This document shows positions 1 through 4,765 of a stretch of 5,381 bases of DNA, piece after piece. Each line of letters opens with the position of its first letter. Positions within the stretch are counted from its first letter, which is position 1. Under the pieces are notes generated by a model. It saw only the letters and a program-made list of their open reading frames with translations, was not told the DNA's origin and did no database searches. The position numbers were made by a program, and so were the translations under genes. The DNA is from Lachnospiraceae bacterium (GTDB lineage: Bacteria > Bacillota > Clostridia > Lachnospirales > Lachnospiraceae), in the NCBI GenBank assembly GCA_017473665.1, contig JAFUKK010000027.1, forward strand, positions 1-5,381, given 5' to 3'.

Positions 1-483
1 AATAATACGCCCTACCTCCTCATTTTTAAAAGCCGTAATAGCCATGGCCATAGCCAGATAGTTCTTACCGGTACCTGCCGGCCCCAGACCAAACACAATC
101 ATATTATTTCGGATAGCATCCACATACTGCTTTTGTCCTAAAGTCTTAGGCTTGATAGGCTTTCCTGATATGGTATGACAGATACAATCACTGTCGATTT
201 CTGTTAACACTTCTTCTGCATCTTCCTTGCCCATGGTAATCGCGTAATCCACACTTTGCTCCTCTATCTCATTTCCTCTGTGGGAAATGGTGTCTAACTG
301 ACCGATAATATGACAGGCCCTGTCTGCACTTACTTCCTCACCGGTAATCTGCAGCATACCATTCCTATCAGTGATCTGTACCTGTAGTTCCTTCTCAATC
401 TTTTTTACAAATGCATCCTGCATGCCAAAAATTTTTTGCATGTGGTCTGCATCCAACTCCATCTGCCTGGTAACTATTCCCAT
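1..483 (-). CDS. phoH: PhoH-family ATPase, N-terminal half (cut by window edge)
   Basis: The 161 visible codons are the N-terminal half of a PhoH-like (YbeZ/PhoL-type) cytoplasmic P-loop ATPase; full members are about 320 residues. PhoH-type proteins are nucleotide-binding and are linked to RNA metabolism and ribosome maturation through the neighbouring YbeY. Residues 1-100 are the variable N-terminal domain. The family stretch GKPIKPKTLGQKQYVDAI is at 107-124, and the Walker A loop GPAGTGK is at 134-140, followed by YLAMAMA. The residue after the P-loop lysine is Asn141 (codon at 61-63), where the family has Thr or Ser, which normally helps hold Mg2+. The ATG lies 4 bases after the yqfD stop with only a weak GGGTG-like ribosome site, suggesting translational coupling. 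The order yqfC-yqfD-phoH is the standard one in sporulating Firmicutes. The C-terminal half, with Walker B, lies outside the window. Confidence 0.93.
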   Translation of the reverse strand, partial: MGIVTRQMELDADHMQKIFGMQDAFVKKIEKELQVQITDRNGMLQITGEEVSADRACHIIGQLDTISHRGNEIEEQSVDYAITMGKEDAEEVLTEIDSDCICHTISGKPIKPKTLGQKQYVDAIRNNMIVFGLGPAGTGKNYLAMAMAITAFKNEEVGRII

Positions 484-487
484 AAAA

Positions 488-1717
488 TCACCCGTTGTCT
501 ACATACTCCTGTACCAGCAACTCCACATCCAGTTTCCACTCACCGGTACTCGTATCTATTTTACCATTTTTTCCGATTATGTGTACCCCTTTTTCATTTA
601 AAGTTCTAATAAATTCATCCAGTTGCTTATACAATAGGTTTTCAGCCTGCTCTGACGTATATTTATGTTCGAAATTCTGATATTCCCTGATCATTTTTGT
701 CCCTTTTCCCATTTTCTGGGGACCTATTACATCCAAAGAAAGAAAATCCTGATTTGTCACCTCGTCATATTGATGAAAAGAAATTTCCACCGGTAATTGC
801 AGCTTATGCTCATTCCAAAATAAAAAAAATTGCTCCTTGGTTCTTCCGGTGTACTGCTTTTCCACATAAGTATATGGCAAAGTAAAGCTTTCATACAGAT
901 AATATTCCAACAAAATGTCTGCATCCGGCGTCACCTGCATGTATTCCTTTACCGTACCATCCTCATTCATTATTGGTACAAGTCCATCCACCAACACTTG
1001 GTCTTTGATAACAGTATCACCTTTTTTCACCATTGGTATGCCGGATCGTACAATGATGGATAAAATAACACCCTCCTCCGGAGCATAGATTGATTCATAA
1101 ATAGCATCTCCTTCCTCCCCTCCGGAAGGCAAACGATTTTCATAATCTTGGATTACAATTTCCCCCTGTTGTATTTCCTGCTTTTTTTCCTTTATGTTGA
1201 CCTGTAATGTGGTCCCTTGAAACCCCATACCAATCCAAGTTATTTCTTGAAACTCCTGACGTATCCGGGTATTTGCTTCCAACAAATCCGCCTTACTTTT
1301 CAATCTGCCTATGGCGATACCTTGATTTTTCAGTGCTTTCTCCAACATATCCGATGTCACTGCATAATTCCCATTATAATCTATTCGCCAGATGAACAAC
1401 CCCGATATAAACCAAAATGCCACACAAAGGATAAGTCCTGCCAGGAACGCTTTCCTACGCTTGGTTTTTGCAATAAAAAAAGGTAATCCGGATCGCTCCA
1501 ATATGATTACCTTTGTCCCTGTTTTTCGAAGCAGGGGTTTTATCCTGTAAAAATCTTTCAAACCGATATTTAAATAAAAAACATCTATCACCTGTACAAT
1601 ATTCCACAATACAATTTGGCTCTTACTGCACAGATTAATAAAGCGTTCCGGAGAAATCCCCGTCAGTTTTATCCGCAGCGTGCCTTTTACATATCCAAAC
1701 ACATTACCCAAAATCAA
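488..1717 (-). CDS. yqfD: Sporulation protein YqfD (membrane-anchored)
   Basis: This 409-codon frame matches the YqfD family, a mother-cell sporulation protein expressed under sigma-E in B. subtilis and needed for efficient sporulation; its biochemical role is unknown. The N-terminal segment has the family pattern of a short basic beta-rich domain (RIKLTGISPERFINLC, 15-30; RKTGTKV, 64-70; ERSGLPFF, 74-81). One membrane helix follows at about 89-110, after a basic cluster (KTKRRK, 84-89), which predicts a small cytoplasmic head and a large external part of about 300 residues. The external part holds a glycine-rich segment (APEEGVILSIIVRSGIPMVKKGD, about 212-234) typical of the family. Length is normal for the family and no frameshift is seen. 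The frame opens with TTG at 1717, but the AGGGAG ribosome site at 1721-1726 is only 3 bases away. The second TTG, at 1711 (codon 3), has 9-base spacing and is the better start; an ATT at 1714 would be at 6. The gene follows yqfC by 10 bases and precedes phoH by 4, so the three are probably co-transcribed. Confidence 0.94.
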   Translation of the reverse strand: MILGNVFGYVKGTLRIKLTGISPERFINLCSKSQIVLWNIVQVIDVFYLNIGLKDFYRIKPLLRKTGTKVIILERSGLPFFIAKTKRRKAFLAGLILCVAFWFISGLFIWRIDYNGNYAVTSDMLEKALKNQGIAIGRLKSKADLLEANTRIRQEFQEITWIGMGFQGTTLQVNIKEKKQEIQQGEIVIQDYENRLPSGGEEGDAIYESIYAPEEGVILSIIVRSGIPMVKKGDTVIKDQVLVDGLVPIMNEDGTVKEYMQVTPDADILLEYYLYESFTLPYTYVEKQYTGRTKEQFFLFWNEHKLQLPVEISFHQYDEVTNQDFLSLDVIGPQKMGKGTKMIREYQNFEHKYTSEQAENLLYKQLDEFIRTLNEKGVHIIGKNGKIDTSTGEWKLDVELLVQEYVDNG

Positions 1718-1720
1718 ATA

Positions 1721-1726
1721 CTCCCT
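1721..1726 (-). promoter_or_regulatory. Ribosome binding site deciding the yqfD start
   Basis: AGGGAG on the minus strand, just after the TAA-TAG double stop of yqfC. Spacing is 3 bases to the TTG at 1717, 6 to an ATT at 1714 and 9 to the TTG at 1711. No ATG is available nearby in this frame. I favour the TTG at 1711, so YqfD would begin M-G-N-V-F-G. Confidence 0.65.
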
Positions 1727-1727
1727 A

Positions 1728-2012
1728 TTACTGATATTGCAGGGCTGAGATATAGCCGCTGATTTTCATGTCCGAATCTGTATAATAGTCAATGGACAGA
1801 TGGTTACCCGTAAGACACAATCTGCAAGTCTTACACTGAAGCAGAATCTTATCCTCGCTATATTCCAATATCCCCTTGTAATTTTCAATCCATGCTTCCC
1901 GGTTCCCAGTAAGGGTCACATTCAGGGCCCCGGTGCATACATCCTGCGGAAAATTTAATTTGCCGAAAAAGTCCTCTTTGGTAACTGATTTGGTTGTCTT
2001 TTTATTTCTCAT
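1728..2012 (-). CDS. yqfC: Sporulation protein YqfC (YabP/YqfC family)
   Basis: This 94-residue protein belongs to the YabP/YqfC family, small mother-cell sporulation proteins encoded directly upstream of yqfD; the molecular function is not established. Visible family features are LNFPQDV (19-25), the ITxxGN-like VTLTGN (32-37), IENYKGILEYSED (42-54) and the closing beta-rich DYYTDSDMKISGYI (76-89). The start at the ATG of 2010-2012 gives a length close to B. subtilis YqfC (93 residues). The frame stays open to an ATG at 2093 that overlaps the phosphorylase stop, adding 27 residues that resemble nothing in the family, and neither start has a clear Shine-Dalgarno sequence. An unusual feature is three evenly spaced cysteines, C60-x2-C63-x2-C66, plus C26. 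A sigma-E-like promoter sits immediately upstream. The stop is a tandem TAA-TAG, and yqfD follows after 10 bases. Confidence 0.9.
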   Translation of the reverse strand: MRNKKTTKSVTKEDFFGKLNFPQDVCTGALNVTLTGNREAWIENYKGILEYSEDKILLQCKTCRLCLTGNHLSIDYYTDSDMKISGYISALQYQ

Positions 2013-2017
2013 ACTAC

Positions 2018-2047
2018 AATGTATGAAGTGAAATATGTCCATTATGC
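2018..2047 (-). promoter_or_regulatory. Candidate sigma-E promoter for yqfC-yqfD-phoH
   Basis: On the minus strand, GCATAAT (2047-2041) is separated by 15 bases from CATACATT (2025-2018). The B. subtilis sigma-E consensus is KMATATT, 13-15 bases, CATACANT, so the match is 6 of 7 in the -35 box and complete in the -10 box. Sigma-E control is known for the B. subtilis homologues. The -10 box ends only 5 bases before the yqfC ATG, so transcription from it would begin at or near the start codon and give a nearly leaderless mRNA. That geometry lowers confidence. Confidence 0.5.
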
Positions 2048-2077
2048 CGGAGGAGTCATTGAAATCGCTCCTCTTTC

Positions 2078-3382
2078 TTATGAAATGATACATTTAATCA
2101 ACTGACTGCTCTTCGGTTGTGCTTCTCCGATGATGTACGCTTTAAGCAATCGCTTGGTCACTGCGTCCTGTCGGCTCAAATCATTGATATGCAGCTGTGC
2201 CAAAGTATCACCCTTCTGCACATAATCGCCCACCTTCTTTTTCAGTACCAGACCCACAGACAGGTCAATTTCTGATTCCTTGGTCTCACGACCGCCCCCC
2301 AGCATCAGAGAGCAAATGCCCACTTCATCACAAGTGATTTTCTGCACATACCCTTCTACAGGTGCAAGAACATCCACTATATGCTCTGCCATGGGCAACT
2401 GTTCCGTATGATATACCCAATCCGGATTGCCTCCCTGGGCTCCCACAAACTGTGCCAATTTATCCAATGCACTGCCATCTGCAATTACCTGCTGAAGCAT
2501 AGTCTTGGCTATAACTGCATCCCTGGCAGCACCTCCTGCCACCAGCATCTGACTGCCCAGTTCCAGGCATAAAGCAGTGAAATCCGCCGGTCCCTGTCCC
2601 TTAAGCGTATCTATAGCTTCCTTGACCTCCAATGCGTTACCTACAGTGAAGCCCAAGGGCTGATCCATATCCGATACTACCGCAATGGTTTTCCGTCCTG
2701 CATGGTTGCCGATTTTCACCATTTCCTGCGCCAATGCCTCTGCATCTTCTTGGGTTTTCATAAAAGCACCGCTACCGGTTTTTACATCCAGTACAATGGC
2801 ATCTGCCCCTGCCGCCAGCTTCTTGCTCATAATGGAGCTGGCTATGAGGGACATATTATCTACGGTGGCAGTCACATCCCGCAGGGCATAAAGCTTTTTA
2901 TCCGCCGGTGCTAAATCCGCCGTCTGTCCCATGATGGCGATGCCAATTTTATTAACATTTTCTATAAACTTTTCTCTGGAAAGAGCTACGTTAAATCCTG
3001 CAAAACTTTCCAGCTTGTCGATGGTTCCCCCGGTATGTCCCAGTCCCCGGCCACTCATTTTGGCCACAGGAATACCGCAGGCAGCCACCATGGGGGTCAG
3101 TGCAAGAGAAGTCTTATCACCTACACCGCCGGTACTGTGTTTATCCACCTTACAGCCTTGAATCTCAGATAAGTCTAACATATCTCCGCTATGTGCCATG
3201 GCCATGGTCAAAGCGGCAGTCTCTGTTTCCGTCATCTTCTGAAAATAAATAGCCATCATCAAAGCGGACACCTGATAGTCCGGTATTTCTCCCTTGGTAT
3301 AGCCTTCAATGAAAAACTGAATCTCCTGCTCGGTTAATTCGCCACCATTTCTTTTCTTCATGATGATATCATACATTCTCAT
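2078..3382 (-). CDS. pdp: Pyrimidine-nucleoside (thymidine) phosphorylase
   Basis: Cytoplasmic enzyme of pyrimidine salvage that splits thymidine, deoxyuridine or uridine with phosphate into the base and (deoxy)ribose-1-phosphate. The 434 residues match the complete length of the Firmicute Pdp/PyNP type, which is also named deoA in many genomes. Visible landmarks: the all-alpha N-terminal domain with [15 protein letters not shown] (33-47); the phosphate-binding loop [14 protein letters not shown] (79-92); the family signature [16 protein letters not shown] (110-125); the base-binding residues Arg168 (in LYALRDVT), Ser183 and Lys187 (in ASSIMSKK), equivalent to R171, S186 and K190 of E. coli DeoA; and a C-terminal alpha/beta lobe with the glycine-rich [18 protein letters not shown]. 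The sequence is closer to Bacillus PyNP than to strict thymidine phosphorylases, so broad substrate use is likely but not proven. The ATG at 3382 has a strong ribosome site (GGGAGGG, 7-base spacing). It has its own promoter and structured leader. Its stop is 65 bases before yqfC with no clear terminator. Confidence 0.97.
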   Translation of the reverse strand: MRMYDIIMKKRNGGELTEQEIQFFIEGYTKGEIPDYQVSALMMAIYFQKMTETETAALTMAMAHSGDMLDLSEIQGCKVDKHSTGGVGDKTSLALTPMVAACGIPVAKMSGRGLGHTGGTIDKLESFAGFNVALSREKFIENVNKIGIAIMGQTADLAPADKKLYALRDVTATVDNMSLIASSIMSKKLAAGADAIVLDVKTGSGAFMKTQEDAEALAQEMVKIGNHAGRKTIAVVSDMDQPLGFTVGNALEVKEAIDTLKGQGPADFTALCLELGSQMLVAGGAARDAVIAKTMLQQVIADGSALDKLAQFVGAQGGNPDWVYHTEQLPMAEHIVDVLAPVEGYVQKITCDEVGICSLMLGGGRETKESEIDLSVGLVLKKKVGDYVQKGDTLAQLHINDLSRQDAVTKRLLKAYIIGEAQPKSSQLIKCIIS

Positions 3383-3389
3383 ATCGGAG

Positions 3390-3396
3390 CCCTCCC
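3390..3396 (-). promoter_or_regulatory. Ribosome binding site of the phosphorylase
   Basis: GGGAGGG on the minus strand, 7 bases before the ATG at 3382. It fixes the start at M-R-M-Y, the same N-terminus as Bacillus PyNP. Confidence 0.8.
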
Positions 3397-3425
3397 ACTA
3401 CTGAGTTAACCGCACTCGCAAACAC

Positions 3426-3518
3426 GCACTTCGTGCTCATTGTCTGCTATCGCAGACGGCTTGCTCGTTATTCGCAGAGAAAACCAAATGTCACCTTCGG
3501 TGCCGCTTGGTTTTCTCT
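3426..3518 (-). repeat. Three consecutive hairpins in the phosphorylase leader
   Basis: This intergenic stretch holds three inverted repeats. The first transcribed has a perfect 12-bp stem (3476-3487 with 3507-3518) capped by an inner CACC/GGTG stem (3492-3495 with 3499-3502). The second is a perfect 6-bp GTCTGC/GCAGAC stem with a 4-base loop (3442-3457). The third is a 4-bp GCAC/GTGC stem with a 3-base loop (3426-3436). None is followed by a T-run on either strand, so they are not canonical terminators. The first stem begins at about the predicted transcription start of the phosphorylase, so the mRNA would open with a strong 5' hairpin. Alternatives are a dispersed palindromic (REP/MITE-like) element, or a 3' mRNA-stabilising structure for the GH18 gene. 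Only one copy lies in this window. Confidence 0.7.
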
Positions 3519-3526
3519 ACACGTAT

Positions 3527-3555
3527 AGTATACCCTACTTCCCTTTATCTGTCAC
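3527..3555 (-). promoter_or_regulatory. Vegetative (sigma-A) promoter of the phosphorylase
   Basis: On the minus strand, GTGACA (3555-3550), a 17-base spacer and TATACT (3532-3527); each box matches the TTGACA/TATAAT consensus in 5 of 6 positions. The start would be near 3520, giving a leader of about 138 bases. The -35 box overlaps the stop codon of the GH18 gene (3554-3552). The -10 box lies inside an 11-base palindrome, GTATAGTATAC (3523-3533), a possible operator half-site pair or just a by-product of AT-rich promoter DNA. Confidence 0.65.
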
Positions 3556-3977
3556 TTTCTAACATAAAAATTCTGTGATAAAAGTAACCAGTTGGCGCGG
3601 AACCATTGCATAATCTGCCAATAACCACAGCCTCGTAACTGATACTCCTTTATCAAATCAAATTTGGCTTGTAGACTTCTCACATCCTCAAACCATACTT
3701 CATGGTCTACCCCATCTGCTGAGCGGTAACGGAAATAGGGTGTCTGACCGATTTCATCAAAGAAAATCTCTGCTCCCTGCTCCACTGCAAGACGAACTGC
3801 CTCCACATTCCCAATGGTCCGGGCCATGGTTACGCTCCTCTCGTAGGGCAGGGGCCAATCATAGGCATAATTGGGAATCCCTAAATCCAGCTTTTCTCTG
3901 GGAATCTCCGTAATGGCATACTCCACCACCCGACGCACCTGGTCAATAGGAGCCACCGCCATAGGCGGTCCATAGGT
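3552..3977 (-). pseudogene. C-terminal half of the GH18 enzyme, severed by the amber codon
   Basis: This continues in the same frame as the N-terminal half: five codons (TYGPP), then an ATG at 3962 beginning MAVAPIDQVRRVVEYA and 136 codons to TGA. The blocks IPREKLDLGIPNYAYDWPLPY, the NVEAVRLA helix, HEVWFEDVRSLQAKFDLI and LRGCGYWQIM are typical of the end of YaaH/SleL-type GH18 barrels. The final motif (GYWQIMQWFRANW) departs slightly from the usual GYWNLMRPFPQNW. The internal ATG has no well-placed ribosome site (the nearest G-run, GGGG, is about 19 bases away), so independent translation is doubtful. Alone it lacks LysM and the catalytic Glu. Confidence 0.85.
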
Positions 3978-3980
3978 CTA
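3978..3980 (-). other. Premature amber (TAG) codon in the GH18 gene
   Basis: On the minus strand the codons run TGG GGT TAG ACC TAT GGA. The TAG replaces the tyrosine codon expected by homology. TAC or TAT to TAG is one base change. The yqfC gene ends in a TAA-TAG double stop and the other complete genes end in TAA or TGA, so nothing here suggests that TAG is a sense codon in this genome. Confidence 0.92.
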
Positions 3981-4694
3981 ACCCCATTCGTAGGTCATCA
4001 GCAGCAAATGGTCTGCCACCTCTCCCAGTGCCCGATAGTCCTTCCCTTCATACAGAAGTCCTCTCTGCTCCGCCGACACCTTAGGCGCCAGGGCTACCGA
4101 AGTATGATATCCATTTGCCCGCATGGCTTCTGCAATCTGCCGTACAAAATCCGTAAAGGCATCCCGATCCCGGGCCAGAATAAACTCAAAATCAATATCC
4201 ACTCCCACATACCCCTTTTGTCCCATGAGGTTCAATAGATTTTGAATCAGATTATCAATATACTTTTGATTATTTACCACCGAATTGATCAGCTGATTAT
4301 TAAAGTTTCCGTCTGCTCCAAAGGGGGTCAGGGTCAAAATAGGCTGTACGCTATATTCCCGGGCCATGGCAATCATCCAGGTATCATCCCCCAAAGGAGG
4401 ATTCAACTGTCCATCATAAGTAAAACCATAAGAAAAAATGGGCAATTCCGATAAAAAAGGTAGTGTCTGACGTAGTACCCAGGGGCTGATAAAGGTATAA
4501 GCATAACCACTGACGGAAATGGTGGTAGTATCCGTAGCCCTAGGCTGTCCCCTGTCTATCAAAAGAGCCTGCCCTACGGCAAGCTCATATGGATAAATTA
4601 ATTGGTTATCATAAATAATCCGCTGGGGTGAGACTTCCAGAAAGGCGGCAATGGTATTTACGGTATCTCCTGCTTTCACTACATAGAAATCCAT
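3978..4694 (-). CDS. N-terminal half of the GH18 enzyme: LysM plus catalytic motif
   Basis: The 238-residue product made if the amber codon is obeyed. LysM is visible as YVVKAGDTVNTIAAFL (4-19) continuing to YELAVGQALLI (36-46), a peptidoglycan-binding module. There is no signal peptide, as is usual for mother-cell-made spore-coat-associated hydrolases. GH18 begins near GYAYTFISPWVLRQTLPFLS (63-82). The catalytic DxDxE is intact as VDIDFE, with Glu170 the predicted acid. ALAPKVSAEQRGLLYEGKDY (201-220) is a family block. The product stops at LLLMTYEWG, inside a conserved barrel strand, so the last part of the TIM barrel is missing and activity is unlikely. The start ATG at 4694 has AAGGAG at 6-base spacing. 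Confidence 0.9.
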   Translation of the reverse strand: MDFYVVKAGDTVNTIAAFLEVSPQRIIYDNQLIYPYELAVGQALLIDRGQPRATDTTTISVSGYAYTFISPWVLRQTLPFLSELPIFSYGFTYDGQLNPPLGDDTWMIAMAREYSVQPILTLTPFGADGNFNNQLINSVVNNQKYIDNLIQNLLNLMGQKGYVGVDIDFEFILARDRDAFTDFVRQIAEAMRANGYHTSVALAPKVSAEQRGLLYEGKDYRALGEVADHLLLMTYEWG

Positions 4695-4700
4695 AATAAA

Positions 4701-4706
4701 CTCCTT
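4701..4706 (-). promoter_or_regulatory. Ribosome binding site of the GH18 gene
   Basis: AAGGAG on the minus strand, 6 bases before the ATG at 4694. It is an optimal site, supporting this start and implying that the gene was under selection for expression until recently. Confidence 0.8.
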
Positions 4707-4717
4707 GGTTTTTCTAT

Positions 4718-4747
4718 AATGTATGTGATGATACCTATAAAATTGTC
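4718..4747 (-). promoter_or_regulatory. Candidate sigma-E promoter of the GH18 gene
   Basis: On the minus strand, GACAATT (4747-4741), a 15-base spacer and CATACATT (4725-4718). The -10 octamer matches the sigma-E consensus CATACANT completely and is identical to the one before yqfC; the -35 matches KMATATT in 5 of 7. Predicted initiation near 4711 gives a short leader that contains the AAGGAG site, a sound geometry. B. subtilis yaaH is sigma-E dependent, which fits. A perfect TTGACA (4749-4744) overlaps the -35 region, but no sigma-A -10 box lies at a suitable distance. Confidence 0.6.
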
Positions 4748-4765
4748 AAACAATAAATTTCACAT

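Larger units (their letters stand above)
3552..4694 (-). pseudogene. LysM-GH18 spore cortex hydrolase (YaaH/SleL-like), interrupted by an amber codon
   Basis: Read as one frame of 380 codons plus a terminal TGA, this is a spore-germination glycoside hydrolase of the YaaH/SleL (CwlL) group. Such enzymes act on cortex peptidoglycan as N-acetylglucosaminidases and usually sit on the spore outside the cortex. Order: one LysM domain (about 2-47), a short linker, then a GH18 barrel from about 58 to the end. Bacillus relatives (about 430 residues) carry two LysM repeats, so this is a one-LysM form. Codon 239 (3980-3978) is TAG, where relatives have Tyr in the motif MTYEWG-Y-TYGPP. Both sides stay in the same frame and well conserved, so this is a point change (TAY to TAG), not decay. 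It may be a recent null allele, a sequencing error or a readthrough codon. Termination at the stop would give a product lacking the rest of the barrel. The gene has its own ribosome site and a sigma-E-like promoter. Confidence 0.88.

Noticed and set aside
2050..2073. Inverted repeat GAGGAG/CTCCTC with a 12-base loop after the pdp stop, as a terminator.
   Set aside because: Only 6 bp, a large loop and no T-run; it would not terminate efficiently.
2013..2093. Extended yqfC starting at the ATG of 2093, overlapping the pdp stop.
   Set aside because: The extra 27 residues do not resemble the family, no ribosome site precedes that ATG, and the 94-residue form matches the usual length. Kept as an alternative only.
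3369..3440. A 23-codon minus-strand frame (ATG at 3440) overlapping the pdp start, as a leader peptide.
   Set aside because: No Shine-Dalgarno sequence, no run of regulatory codons, and it crosses hairpin sequence; chance is the simplest explanation.
3476..3518. The 12-bp hairpin as an intrinsic terminator of the GH18 gene.
   Set aside because: No T-run follows the stem on either strand, and it lies downstream of a good promoter, inside the predicted pdp leader. A weak or factor-assisted terminator cannot be excluded.
3978..3980. TAG as pyrrolysine or a genome-wide reassigned amber codon.
   Set aside because: The expected residue is tyrosine in a family with no known pyrrolysine use, no pyl genes are in view, and TAG occurs as part of a tandem stop after yqfC. 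Readthrough remains only a possibility.
371..4454. Plus-strand open frames of about 60-90 codons at many positions, including 371-601, 830-1063, 1217-1486, 2685-2891, 2931-3161 and 4008-4238.
   Set aside because: All lie antisense to well-recognised minus-strand genes, have no recognisable family motifs and no convincing ribosome sites; they are shadows.
4744..4749. Perfect TTGACA before the GH18 gene as a sigma-A promoter.
   Set aside because: At 16-18 base spacing the -10 sequence matches TATAAT poorly (at best 3 of 6), whereas the sigma-E octamer nearby is a complete match.
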